From: CAYUNA01 sp047629355
GTDB taxonomy: Bacteria > Bacteroidota > Bacteroidia > Chitinophagales > Saprospiraceae
DNA: 41,292 bases
Assembly: GCA_047629355.1 (NCBI GenBank)
Contig: JBLHWU010000016.1
Location: 1 to 41,292, forward strand
Direction of reading: 5' to 3'
In this document: piece after piece, positions 7,860 to 16,900 of the stretch
Position numbering within the stretch: the first letter of the stretch is position 1
Layout: each line of letters begins with the position of its first letter
The notes under the pieces: generated by a model
Told to the model about the DNA's origin: nothing
Database searches by the model: none
What the model saw: only the letters and a program-made list of their open reading frames with translations
Translations under genes and position numbers: made by a program

Positions 7860-8573
7860 TTATTTTCTAAATACGTTATTTTCAGACATGATGTCCAACA
7901 AAGCAATAGAAGATTCTTCCATTTTACCTGTGATACCATCAATTTTTGAAACGATATAATTATAAAATACTTGCAAAATAATTGCAGTAATCAAACCAAA
8001 TACCGTTGTCAAAAGTGCAACTTTAATACCACCTGCTACAACATCAGGACGCATATCCTTAGCTGCCTCAATACGGTCAAAAGCTTCAATCATACCGATT
8101 ACCGTACCCATAAATCCAAGCATCGGTGCGATAGCAATAAACAATGAAATCCAAACAAGCCCTTTTTCTAACAAGCCCATTTGTACACCACCATAAGAAA
8201 CAATTGCTTTCTCAACAGCGTCTGCACCATTATCAGCTGCTTTTAAACCTTCGTGTAAAACAGATGCTGTAGGACCAGCAGTTGAACGGCATACTTCTTT
8301 AGCGCCTTCCAAATCACCAGCTTTCAAGCTGTCATCAATTCGAGACAATAATTTGTCCGTGTTAGCGGTTGCAATATTAAGGGTAATGATTCTTTCAATA
8401 CAGAAAGCAAGTCCCAAAATCAAACATACCAATACAAAACTCATAAAAAACCATCCACCTTCGATGAATTTTTCTTTTAAGCCTTGCAACGCACCATCAT
8501 CCTGAGCTAAAAGGTCAGTTTGTGCAAATACAGTAAACGCGATTACGAGTAGCGGAATGAATATCTTTCGCAT
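7860..8573 (-). CDS. exbB: MotA/TolQ/ExbB-family proton channel
   Basis: A 237-residue ExbB. An N-terminal signal-like helix (about 4-24) is followed by a transmembrane helix near 42-62, a cytoplasmic domain, and two further helices around 140-165 and 185-210. The C-terminal region has the family-typical LGFMGTVIGMIEAF and GGIKVALLTTVFGLITAI motifs. ExbB pentamers surround an ExbD dimer and conduct protons to drive TonB. ATG at 8573 was chosen; a TTG two codons upstream (8579) is also in frame. First gene of the exbB-membrane protein-exbD-exbD series and downstream of tRNA-Ser on the same strand. Confidence 0.9.
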   Translation of the reverse strand: MRKIFIPLLVIAFTVFAQTDLLAQDDGALQGLKEKFIEGGWFFMSFVLVCLILGLAFCIERIITLNIATANTDKLLSRIDDSLKAGDLEGAKEVCRSTAGPTASVLHEGLKAADNGADAVEKAIVSYGGVQMGLLEKGLVWISLFIAIAPMLGFMGTVIGMIEAFDRIEAAKDMRPDVVAGGIKVALLTTVFGLITAIILQVFYNYIVSKIDGITGKMEESSIALLDIMSENNVFRK

Positions 8574-8683
8574 AGTCAATAAGGTTTTACGATTGTTTTA
8601 AATGTTAACAAAAGAGTTTGAATTTTAGTATAAAGATATCGTTTGTTTAAACTAAAAATAACTCAAACTCCAAATTTAATTCG

Positions 8684-8771
8684 CGGAGAGAGAGGGATTC
8701 GAACCCTCGGTACGCTTTTGGCGCACACACGCTTTCCAAGCGTGCTCCTTAAGCCACTCGGACACCTCTCC
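8684..8771 (-). tRNA. tRNA-Ser (anticodon GGA)
   Basis: An 88-nt gene reading GGAGAGG... on the minus strand. The 7-bp acceptor stem closes with one G-U pair, and the anticodon loop reads CUUGGAAAG (GGA, serine). A long variable arm, typical of tRNA-Ser, and the T arm GAGGG-UUCGAAU-CCCUC are both present, and the discriminator base is G as expected for serine. The CCA end is not encoded (CGA follows). Confidence 0.95.
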
Positions 8772-9365
8772 AATTAGGTTGGTTTATCGAAATATTTGAA
8801 CCGTTGGCATGGCTGCAAATTTTCTAATTTTTAACATAATAATTGGTAAAAAGAAGTACAATTTAAATTTCTTCAGTAGGAAAAGAGTGAAAAAATACCT
8901 TTTACTTTTAAATAACTTATTATAAAGCAATTGTATTTTTTTTTTCAAATCATTTTTTTATACAACAAAAAATTGACAATCTAAAGTGAGTAACACTGTT
9001 TTTAGTAATCAAATTTTCAATGAAAAAATAGTTTTAAACTTTCTGACTTAAATTGTATTTATTTAGTACTAGTTTTACCAGTGTCGTTAAGAACTTATTA
9101 CAACTAACATCTTCCCTGTGGCAAATATAGTCATTAAGACCACTTTAACAAAAGTGATGGGCAAAAATTGCAAAAAGTTATAATAAAACAAAATTTTCAG
9201 CCCCTTAGTACCAACAAAATTTTAATTTTTCTACGCTACACGACCTAATTGGAGATTTTCTCCAACGAATTATTGGATTTTTTTGCTATTGTTTGCTAGT
9301 AAATAGGACATTTCTTACTCACTTTGCCTGTTAGATGCAGCAATTTTCCATTTTGGTGGATATTT
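8772..9365. other. Gene-free AT-rich region containing an orphan promoter
   Basis: This gap of 594 bp between tRNA-Ser and tatD has no credible reading frame. It holds a very good minus-strand promoter (9122-9152), a small stem-loop at about 9067-9081 (ACTAGT...ACCAGT) and a short TTGGAGA/TCTCCAA hairpin near 9247. The transcript from the promoter would run about 340 nt before the tRNA. Confidence 0.5.
9122..9152 (-). promoter_or_regulatory. Consensus Bacteroidota promoter without an adjacent gene
   Basis: On the minus strand, TTTG (9149-9152), exactly 19 nt of spacer, then TATATTTG (9122-9129). This is a full match to TTTG-N19-TAnnTTTG. The start would be near 9115, reading towards tRNA-Ser, whose 5' end is about 345 nt downstream. 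It may drive a long tRNA precursor or an unannotated non-coding RNA. Confidence 0.65.
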
Positions 9366-10133
9366 TTATTTTTTTTCAAAAATTTTCTTGGCATTTGCAG
9401 AAGTTATCGCTGCAACCTCCATAAATGGAATATTTTTCACACCCGCTAACTTTTCTGCCACCAATCGAATATAAGAACTTTCATTTCGTTTTCCACGATA
9501 AGGTGTCGGTGCGAGGTAAGGTGCATCGGTTTCTAAAACGATGTGTTTTAAATCAATTTCCTGCATGGTTTTATCCAATCCTGATTTTTTAAAAGTCAAA
9601 ACACCGCCAATGCCTAAATAGAAACCTAAATCAGTGATTCGGTTGGCTTCTTCGACTGTTCCACCAAAGCAATGAAATATACCGCGTAAATTATCGCTTT
9701 TTTCACTTTCCAATACTTCTAAAATTTCTTCCGTACTATCTCGCGCATGTATTATAATGGGTAAGTCTAATTTTTTAGCCCAGCCAATTTGCCGCTGAAA
9801 AGCGATAACTTGTTGCGGCAGCGTCGTTTTGTCCCAATGAAGGTCAATCCCAATTTCACCAACGGCACAAAATTCACGTTTAAACAACCACTCCTCTACT
9901 ATCGCGAGTTCTTCTTCGTAGTTTTCCTTGACTGAACAAGGGTGCAAGCCCATCATCGGAAAGCAGGTGTCTGGATGCTTAGCTTCTAACGCCAACATTC
10001 CTTCAATGGAAGTACTATCTATATTAGGTAAATAAAATCGTTCTACACCGCTGGTTTTCGCTCGTTCCAACATGGATTCACGGTCTTCGTCAAATTGTTC
10101 GGCATATAAATGCGCATGGGTATCAATTAGCAT
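9366..10133 (-). CDS. tatD: TatD-family metal-dependent deoxyribonuclease
   Basis: A 255-residue cytoplasmic TIM-barrel hydrolase of the amidohydrolase superfamily. The first metal-binding pair is His6/His8 in IDTHAHLY. Next come AVGEIGIDLHWD (catalytic Glu), IIHARDSTEE, IFHCFGG and VLETDAPYLAP, all TatD signatures in the right order, and the length is normal. TatD acts as a 3'-5' exonuclease in DNA repair or turnover. ATG at 10133 is immediately preceded by a heptamer repeat (10134-10168), with a TACTTTTG promoter box at 10173-10180. Confidence 0.92.
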   Translation of the reverse strand: MLIDTHAHLYAEQFDEDRESMLERAKTSGVERFYLPNIDSTSIEGMLALEAKHPDTCFPMMGLHPCSVKENYEEELAIVEEWLFKREFCAVGEIGIDLHWDKTTLPQQVIAFQRQIGWAKKLDLPIIIHARDSTEEILEVLESEKSDNLRGIFHCFGGTVEEANRITDLGFYLGIGGVLTFKKSGLDKTMQEIDLKHIVLETDAPYLAPTPYRGKRNESSYIRLVAEKLAGVKNIPFMEVAAITSANAKKIFEKK

Positions 10134-10168
10134 ATTCGTTATTCGTTGATTCGTTATTCGTTATTCGG
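10134..10168 (-). repeat. ATTCGTT heptamer repeat abutting the tatD start
   Basis: About five copies of ATTCGTT (one separated by an extra G) occupy 10134-10168. On the coding strand they end directly at the tatD ATG and lie between it and the -7 box. Confidence 0.75.
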
Positions 10169-10172
10169 CCGG

Positions 10173-10180
10173 CAAAAGTA
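10173..10180 (-). promoter_or_regulatory. -7 box of the tatD promoter
   Basis: TACTTTTG on the minus strand fits TAnnTTTG. No clear TTTG lies 19 nt upstream. The predicted start near 10166 would make the heptamer repeat essentially the whole 5' leader. Confidence 0.5.
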
Positions 10181-10319
10181 GGATTTAAACAACAATATTG
10201 ATTTTTTCCAACGAAAGTTTTTTAGAGTCTATATTTTTAAAGACTTTTACACTCCATTTAAGACTCTTTGTATTCCTAAGGAACGCAAAATAAATTTTCA
10301 TTGCATTTCGACAATGGAA

Positions 10320-10457
10320 GTTTGAGAAAAAAAAGGAGTTTGCAAAAACCGCTTTTTTTCCTCAAAACCCTAACCGTGCTGCCGCAGGCAACGCGCGCTG
10401 TGTTCTTTGAGGCTCTTAAATCCGATGCAAGAAACAAAACCATTTTTCTCCCTCAAG
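10320..10457. repeat. Composite palindromic element, copy 2 (C-B-C)
   Basis: A C-type hairpin (TTTGAG...CTCAAA, about 10320-10366) is followed by GC-rich hairpin B (10375-10399, with CTGCCGCAGGC). A second degraded C-type unit ends in CTCCCTCAA (about 10405-10457). The same C-B-C order occurs at 29262-29396. Confidence 0.6.
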
Positions 10458-10586
10458 CATCTCTTCCCATTAATAAAGAATGAAACAAGAGTTTTAATAT
10501 AGAACTAAGTAATACGTGATTTCAGAGAATTTGTCAAAAAACTATAATTCATTTAATTCTCCTCAATATTTTAAAATACGAAACCG

Positions 10587-10614
10587 CCGTGAATCGTGCG
10601 CCGTCAACCGTTTA
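10587..10614 (+). repeat. Heptamer repeat upstream of aroE
   Basis: Four units in register (CCGTGAA, TCGTGCG, CCGTCAA, CCGTTTA), ending 6 nt before the aroE ATG at 10621. The third unit, CCGTCAA, also occurs in the tract before the second exbD. Confidence 0.55.
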
Positions 10615-10620
10615 AAAACT

Positions 10621-11361
10621 ATGCGAAAATTTGGCTTGATTGGCTATCCATTAGCTCATTCTTTTTCAAAAAAACACTTTACTGAAAAGTTTCAAAAAGA
10701 AAGCATTCCTGATTGTGAATATGAATTATTTCCATTAAAATCGATTGATAGATTACCTGACTTATTGAAACAACATCCAGATTTGGTGGGACTGAATGTA
10801 ACGATTCCATACAAACAGTCCGTTTTTCCTTATTTAAATGCGATTGAAAGAAGTGCGCAAGAAGTTGGGGCGGTGAATGTGATAAAAATTCAGAATGGGC
10901 AACTGTTGGGATTTAATTCAGACACTTACGGCTTTGGGCAGTCCTTACTTCATTTTATAAATAAGGACAAAGCGCAAATTAGCAGGGCTTTAATTTTAGG
11001 AACAGGAGGTGCAGCAAAAGCAGTGGTTTATGTTTTGAAATCGTTAAAAATAGAGTCTAAACTGGTCTCAAGGACTTCTGGAAAAGGTGATTTGACTTAT
11101 GAAAACATCACACCTGAAATTTTAAGAACACACCAATTAATCGTCAACACAACCCCTCTAGGAACGTCTCCAAATATAGATACTTGCCCTGATTTGCCTT
11201 ATAAATCATTAAGGGTAGAACATTACCTTTTCGATTTGGTTTATAATCCAGAAAAAACCTTATTTTTGGCGAAAGGTAAAAAACAGGGTGCAAAAATTTG
11301 CAATGGATTGGAAATGCTTCGTTTGCAAGCCGAAAAATCATGGGACATTTGGAATCAATGA
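10621..11361 (+). CDS. aroE: Shikimate dehydrogenase
   Basis: A 246-residue NADP-dependent shikimate dehydrogenase, converting 3-dehydroshikimate to shikimate in aromatic amino-acid synthesis. The N-terminal substrate domain has SHSFSKKHF and NVTIPYKQ (catalytic Lys65). GFNSDTYGF supplies Asp101, the second catalytic residue. The nucleotide-binding loop is GTGGAAKA at 127-134, and VNTTPLG and NGLEML follow in order. ATG at 10621 gives the usual MRKFGLIGYP beginning; an upstream in-frame ATG (10516) would add 35 residues including the translated heptamer repeat and is rejected. Proline dehydrogenase follows 36 bp downstream, probably co-transcribed. Confidence 0.93.
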   Translation: MRKFGLIGYPLAHSFSKKHFTEKFQKESIPDCEYELFPLKSIDRLPDLLKQHPDLVGLNVTIPYKQSVFPYLNAIERSAQEVGAVNVIKIQNGQLLGFNSDTYGFGQSLLHFINKDKAQISRALILGTGGAAKAVVYVLKSLKIESKLVSRTSGKGDLTYENITPEILRTHQLIVNTTPLGTSPNIDTCPDLPYKSLRVEHYLFDLVYNPEKTLFLAKGKKQGAKICNGLEMLRLQAEKSWDIWNQ

Positions 11362-11397
11362 ACAATGTGCAATTAGCAATGAACTAAACAACTAATT
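11356..11397 (+). repeat. Heptamer-periodic linker aroE / proline dehydrogenase
   Basis: Six 7-bp units in register run from 11356 (overlapping the aroE stop) exactly to the ATG at 11398. The first four are CAATGAA, CAATGTG, CAATTAG and CAATGAA; the last two (CTAAACA, ACTAATT) are degenerate. Confidence 0.55.
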
Positions 11398-12648
11398 ATG
11401 AAGAATTTGGGAAAACCAGTACAAGATTTCAAACAATTAGAACGCATCATTAACAATGTGACAGCAGGAACAGAATTTCAAAAATTGGACTTTTCCAATA
11501 CAGAAATTGCCTTTGCGCAACATTCTGATAGGGAACTCAAAAATATGGCTTGGTTGTTCAAAATGATGAACAAAAACTGGCTGGTTAATATCGGTTCCAA
11601 TTTGGGTTTGTTGGCAGTCAAGCTACACTTACCTTTTGCGAAAACTATCGTTGAAAAAACAATTTTTAAGCAATTTTGTGGTGGTACAACATTGTTGAAA
11701 TCCCAGCCGACGATTACGCAATTGCATAAACAAAATGTACTGTCGATACTGGATTATGGAGCAGAAGCAAAGTCAACGGAGGAAGATTTTAACAAAACGA
11801 TGAACGAGACGATTCGAGCGACTGACTTTGCAGCAGCAAATGATTGTGTACCTGTTGTCGTCTCAAAGATTTCAGGATTGGCACGTAATGGATTGCTCGA
11901 AAAAATGACGCGTCAAGAGGAATTGACAGCAGCAGAACGCAACGAATATACCAATGTATTAAAGCGAGTGGAGAATATTTGCCACGTTGCTTCCAATAAA
12001 GGCGTGGCTATTTTCTTCGATGCGGAAGAGTCTTGGGTACAAGTCGCGATTGACCATTTTGCAGATTTGATGATGGCGCGACACAATAAGAAAGAAGTGA
12101 CCGTATACAATACTTTTCAAATGTATCGTCACGACCGCCTCCAATTTTTAATGGATTCTTTTGCCAAATCACAACGGGAAGGCTATATGCTGGGCGCAAA
12201 ATTGGTGCGTGGTGCCTACATGGATAAGGAACGAGCGCGAGCAGAAGAGATGAGCTATCCCTCCCCTATCCAACCCAACAAGGCAGCGACGGATGATGCC
12301 TTCAATACAGCGGTGCGATTTTGTATTGAAAATTATGAGCAAATTGCCTCTTGCAATGCCTCACACAATAAAGAAAGTATTTTGCTCCAAGCTAACTTAA
12401 TTGCTAAAAAGGGCTTGCCTCGAAATCACAGGCATCTGAATTTCTGTCAATTATTGGGCATGAGTGACCATTTGACGTTCAATTTGGCAGCGTCCGGCTA
12501 TAATGCTTCGAAGTATTTGGTCTATGGACCAGTGAGTGATGTATTCCCGTATTTAGTGCGGCGGGCGCAGGAAAATTCGTCGGTGACAGGTGATATGAGT
12601 CGGGAGTTGGATTTAATTATGACGGAAGTGACGCGGCGAAAAATTTAG
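11398..12648 (+). CDS. Proline dehydrogenase (FAD-dependent)
   Basis: A 416-residue monofunctional PRODH, oxidising L-proline to pyrroline-5-carboxylate. The TIM-barrel signatures are in order: VVVSKISGLA, IFFDAEESWVQ, YNTFQMYRHDRL, GAKLVRGAYMDKERA and YGPVSDVFPYLVRRAQENS; the last carries the paired arginines that bind the substrate carboxylate. It lacks the DNA-binding and P5C dehydrogenase parts of PutA, as is usual in Bacteroidota. An N-terminal helical region of about 100 residues precedes the barrel. It is likely membrane-associated and passes electrons to quinone (family knowledge). Confidence 0.92.
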   Translation: MKNLGKPVQDFKQLERIINNVTAGTEFQKLDFSNTEIAFAQHSDRELKNMAWLFKMMNKNWLVNIGSNLGLLAVKLHLPFAKTIVEKTIFKQFCGGTTLLKSQPTITQLHKQNVLSILDYGAEAKSTEEDFNKTMNETIRATDFAAANDCVPVVVSKISGLARNGLLEKMTRQEELTAAERNEYTNVLKRVENICHVASNKGVAIFFDAEESWVQVAIDHFADLMMARHNKKEVTVYNTFQMYRHDRLQFLMDSFAKSQREGYMLGAKLVRGAYMDKERARAEEMSYPSPIQPNKAATDDAFNTAVRFCIENYEQIASCNASHNKESILLQANLIAKKGLPRNHRHLNFCQLLGMSDHLTFNLAASGYNASKYLVYGPVSDVFPYLVRRAQENSSVTGDMSRELDLIMTEVTRRKI

Positions 12649-12658
12649 GGTTTGATTC

Positions 12659-12718
12659 GATTGACTTGATTATTTTGATTGACTCAATTACGCGCCAATC
12701 GAAATAATCGAGTCAATC
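12659..12718. terminator. Convergent terminator hairpin
   Basis: Arms 12659-12681 and 12696-12718 match at about 21 of 23 positions with a 14-nt loop. They fill the 71-bp gap between the proline dehydrogenase stop and the minus-strand DUF1232 stop. The arms are made of GATTGAC/TTGATTA-like 7-bp words. Confidence 0.7.
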
Positions 12719-12719
12719 C

Positions 12720-13109
12720 TTATATTTTATCATCGACTTCTTTCAATTCCGCTAAATCAAAAGACTTCCCGAACCATTTTTTGACTTTTTTCCGAGCTTT
12801 AATGCGTACTTCATCGTTTACATAACAAGCAATAGTTACCAGTCCAAAACTCAGCACACCCACATCATCAGTATATCCAATCAAGGGCGTCAAATCAGGT
12901 AGCGCATCAATCGGAGAAATAAAATATCCAAGCGTTCCTAATATGACATTTCGTGCCCACATCGGCGTTTCCTTCCGTTTGTAGGCATAATATAATAGCA
13001 TTGCAGTATAGACTACTTTCATCCCCGCTTGCTGGGCATATTTTTTTATCTTATCGAAAAATTTATCTTCCGAATATTCTTTTCCGTATTTTTTTAAAGG
13101 ATTCTTCAT
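12720..13109 (-). CDS. DUF1232 (YkvA-type) membrane protein
   Basis: A 129-residue protein with the DUF1232 core: VILGTLGYFISPIDALPDLTPLIGYTDDVGVLSFGL (shown here only as key words FISPIDALPDL and GYTDD). Hydrophobic segments lie at about 58-75 and 85-105, and a lysine-rich C-terminus follows (KARKKVKKW). The family is widespread and its function is not established. It follows the 116-residue membrane protein by 5 bp on the same strand, so the two are probably one operon. Confidence 0.8.
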   Translation of the reverse strand: MKNPLKKYGKEYSEDKFFDKIKKYAQQAGMKVVYTAMLLYYAYKRKETPMWARNVILGTLGYFISPIDALPDLTPLIGYTDDVGVLSFGLVTIACYVNDEVRIKARKKVKKWFGKSFDLAELKEVDDKI

Positions 13110-13114
13110 GCTTT

Positions 13115-13465
13115 TTATTTAAAGTGCTCCGCTTTAATTTCCTCAAAAATCTTAACGCGCTTGCTATTCAAACCATAAGACCCGCGCGTAAAAAAAGCGT
13201 AGCAAAAATAGACAACACCCATTCCAAAAATTATCAGCGTCGGCGTGGTGTATTGAAATTTCCACAAACAAAAAATGTAGGCAATCAACCAAGGTACACC
13301 GAAAGATGCATCTAGTTTCATGGCTTTTTTAGACTTTTCGATTTCTTCATTCAATAAATCAACGGTCAAATCCATTGCTTCAATGCGCTTTCGCTCTTTT
13401 GCTGGTATGAATTTGATGATTTCTTGAATGCTTTTTTTGTTGGAAGTTGTTTTTCGTTTTGACAT
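13115..13465 (-). CDS. Small two-helix membrane protein, unknown
   Basis: A 116-residue protein not recognised. It has a basic N-terminus (KRKTTSNKKS), a charged helix that may form a coiled coil (about 28-45), then two hydrophobic segments (about 55-72 and 76-93) and a charged tail. No signal peptide is seen. Its tight spacing (5 bp) to the downstream DUF1232 gene suggests a shared membrane role. Confidence 0.7.
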   Translation of the reverse strand: MSKRKTTSNKKSIQEIIKFIPAKERKRIEAMDLTVDLLNEEIEKSKKAMKLDASFGVPWLIAYIFCLWKFQYTTPTLIIFGMGVVYFCYAFFTRGSYGLNSKRVKIFEEIKAEHFK

Positions 13466-13941
13466 AAATATTATAAAAATGGTAACTAGTCAAGTGATTT
13501 AAAGTACTAATCATCAGCTATTTATATTTTTGTTTTAAGCTACTGTTTTACCGAACTTGTTAGATTTTAGTTTTAAATATCATTTTTTAACATTTTTACA
13601 CCTAAAAACAATAGATTCTAGCATTTTTTAACTAAAATTCATGTGAAAAGTACATAAATAGGTGCTAAAAATGAATTATTTGGTGCTGATTTTTCGACGA
13701 AAATCAGGATTTTTTTGATTGCTAAAACAAAGATAGCCCTTTTTTCAGGAATCTACTAAAACCCGAAGTACACAAATCTGTTTTCACTTTCCAATAGATT
13801 TTTGTAATTTTAGTTTTTAAAAGAACAATTTAAGATGGTTGGAATCACAAAGGGAGTTTGAGGGAGAAAATGGTTTTAAAACCATTTTCTCCCTCAAACT
13901 CCCTTTATCAAATCACTCATAGCCTTTTAGATTGAATTAAT
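13466..13941. other. Divergent intergenic region with a perfect palindrome
   Basis: This AT-rich gap of 476 bp includes an imperfect inverted repeat (CATTTTTACACCTA near 13590 against TAGGTGCTAAAAATG near 13661), a small hairpin CTGATTTT...AAAATCAG near 13688, and the perfect 58-bp palindrome 13849-13906. TAATTTTA and TAGTTTTT near 13805-13818 are possible -7 boxes for the downstream gene. No coding region seen. Confidence 0.5.
13849..13906. repeat. Perfect 58-bp palindrome (composite element copy 3, hairpin C only)
   Basis: Two 29-bp arms (13849-13877 and 13878-13906) are exact reverse complements with no loop. They contain GGGAGTTTGAGGGAGAAAA. It ends 35 bp before the ATG of the VCBS/ASPIC gene. 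A near-identical but imperfect version lies at 29340-29396, also just before a T9SS-cargo gene. Confidence 0.9.
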
Positions 13942-16900
13942 ATGAAAAAAATAGGACTTATCGGCTTGTCACTTTTATTTATCGGACAAGCATTCTCACA
14001 AATTATTTACAGCAATCAAGCACCTAATTTGGGTATTGACCATACCTTTCCACTCGGCTTTTTGGGTGGCGGTGGTGTTAGCTTTTATGACTTCAATCAA
14101 GATGGATTGGATGATTTAACCTTAGCAACTGATCAGGGAGAATTTATTCATTTCTATGAAAATACTGGCGATGGGTTTGAAAAACTGTTTCCGCCTTTAG
14201 TTGGACACAATGATTTAGCCAAACAGATTATTTGGGTGGATTATGACAATGACGGAGATAAGGACTTGTGGGTCAATACCTGGAGTGGTCCCAACCGTTT
14301 TTATCAAAATAATGGAAACATGCTGATGCAAGAAATTACTTTTCTCGCAGGTTTTCCAATTAATGATTACCAGCATTATGGAGCTTGCTGGGGTGATTAC
14401 AATCGCGACGGCTGGCTGGATGTCTATATTTCTTTGCGAACGGGACAAGGACAAACGACCAATGAAAACTTACTTTTTAAAAATAATGCAGATGGTACGT
14501 TTACCAATGTAACGGCAATTTCTAATGCGGGCGACCCTGAAAAAAAAGCGTTTTGTGCTGCCTTTTTTGATTATAATAACGATAAGTGGCCTGATCTCTA
14601 CACCGCTAATGACAAAGCGGCGGGCAATACTTTATTAATGAATAATGGCGATGGAACATTTTCAAATGACTCCTTGGCAAACGCAAACTTGGTGATGGAC
14701 GCGATGTCTGTGACCATCGGCGACTACGATAGTGATGGCTGGCAGGATATTTATTTATCTGATTTACCAAATGGAAATTCCTTACTCCACAATGAAGGGA
14801 CGACTGCCGGACAAAGCACTTTCACTGATGTGGCTGTGGATGCAGGCGTTAGTTTATACGGCTTGAGTTGGGGGTCTAATTTTTTGGATGCAGACAATGA
14901 TGGAGATTTGGATTTATACGTCAGTGGGTCGAAAGCAGGTTTTGATGAAAATTCCAGTACTTTTTTTAGAAATGAAGGAAATGGGACGTTTTTTCAACCA
15001 AATGCAGGCTTTATTGGCGATACCGTTAGCAGCTATAATAATGCAGTTGGAGATTATAACAACGATGGCTATCCTGATATTATGGTTATCAATACCACAC
15101 CGCATAACGCACAGCTTTGGCAAAATGACGGTGGCGATGCCAATTGGTTGAAAATAAAATTACAAGGCGTTTTGAGTAATCGAGATGGCGTTGGGTCAAA
15201 GATTGAATGCTACACCAATGGACAATACCAAATGCGTTACACGCACGCAGGCTATGCATTTATGGGGCAAAATTCAGATACGGAAATTATTGGTTTAGGA
15301 GATTTCCCTACGGTTGATTCTTTGCACATTACTTGGACGACGGGGCATGTTGACTGTTTATACAATGTAAATAGCAATCAAAAATTAACGGTAATTGAAG
15401 GAAGTACCACCAATGGCGAGATTACAGTTGATGACGATATTGAAATTATTGGAAATACGCCGCCTACTCCACCCACGCTGCATTTTTCGGAATATTCGGA
15501 TTCTGCGGGGATTAACCATGTATCAAAACATCAAGATTTTATGGGTGGCGGTGCAGCCTTTTTTGATTATGATAAAGATGGGGACGATGATTTGTATTTG
15601 ACTTCGGGACGTGACCGAGACCAATTTTATGAAAATCAAGGAGATGGTACTTTTCAAGAAATTGGCACTGCTGCGGGTTTTCAAATGACTGAGGACATTT
15701 ATACCATTGGTGTCATTGCGGGCGATATTGACAATGATGGATTTAAAGATTTATTCATCACGACGCGAGGCGATAGTCAAGGTGGCGATTTGATGCGTAA
15801 TTTGCTTTTTCACAATAATGGAGATGGCACATTTGAAGAAATTTGGGAAGAGAATAGTTCTGATATTGCCTTTTCGATGGGAGCGAATTTTGTGGATGTG
15901 AATTTGGATGGCTTGCTCGACATTTATGTAGTCAATTATGTCGCCGTTGGTCAATTTTTGTATGATGACAATGGTGAGATAGCTGGTTTTGACCATGAGT
16001 GTTTTCAAAATACTTTTTATCAAAATATGGGGAATGGTAATTTCGCAAAAACAGATATCGGACTGGAAGATACAGGCTGTGCCTTAGCGGTAACTTCGAC
16101 CGATTTTGACATGGATGGCGATATGGATATTTATATTGCCAATGATTTTGGGGAATGGATTCAGCCAAATAAGTTGTATCAAAATGAGGGAGCTTCATTT
16201 GAAGAAGTCGCCCCTGATTATGATGCCAACGTGCCAATGTATGGTATGGGTATCGCGGTAGGTGACATTGATGAGGATTTAGATTTTGATTATTATGTGT
16301 CCAATTTTGGTAGAAATTCTTTATTGGAGAATCAGCAGACTTCGTTTGAGGACATTGCCAATACCTCGGGAGTAGATGACACTTACATTATTGATTCCCT
16401 TTTGACTGTTGGTTGGGGAACGGCATTTTTGGATATTGACAATGATATGGATTTGGATTTGTATGTAGCGAATGGGTATGTGCCGAGTCCTCATTTCTTG
16501 CCGTCCCAATTGTATATGCAAGATAAGCTGTTTATCAATGATGGCGAAGCTAATTTTCTGGATGGTGGTTTGGATTATGGGATTGATAATGATCAAGTGG
16601 CGCGGGGTATGGCGTATTCAGATTATGACAATGATGGAGATTTGGATATTGTTTCAGTGGTTTTGAACATGCCGATTGGGGCAGAAAATGGGTATAGTCA
16701 TCTTTTCAAAAACAACAAAGGGAATGAAAAAAATTGGTTGCAAGTTAATTTAGAAGGTCTGGAGGTGAATCGTGATGCGATTGGTTCAAAAGTATTTTTA
16801 CATGCCAACGGTCGGACATTGGTGCGGGAAGTCAGTGGCGGTAGCAGTCATGCGTCTCACAATAGTCCGCGGCTGCATTTTGGTCTCGAAGATGCGACAA

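Larger units (their letters stand above)
10134..10620. other. Divergent intergenic region tatD / aroE
   Basis: This gap of 487 bp holds the tatD promoter box, two heptamer tracts (10134-10168 and 10587-10614) and composite palindromic element copy 2 (10320-10457). A 60-codon frame at 10301-10483 coincides with the repeat and is not considered a gene. Confidence 0.65.

Noticed and set aside
10134..10168. CRISPR-like tandem repeats
   Set aside because: The unit is 7 bp with no spacers, far too short for a CRISPR array, and no cas genes are present.
10301..10483. 60-codon plus-strand frame upstream of aroE
   Set aside because: It lies across composite element copy 2 and its peptide resembles other frames only where the repeat is shared.
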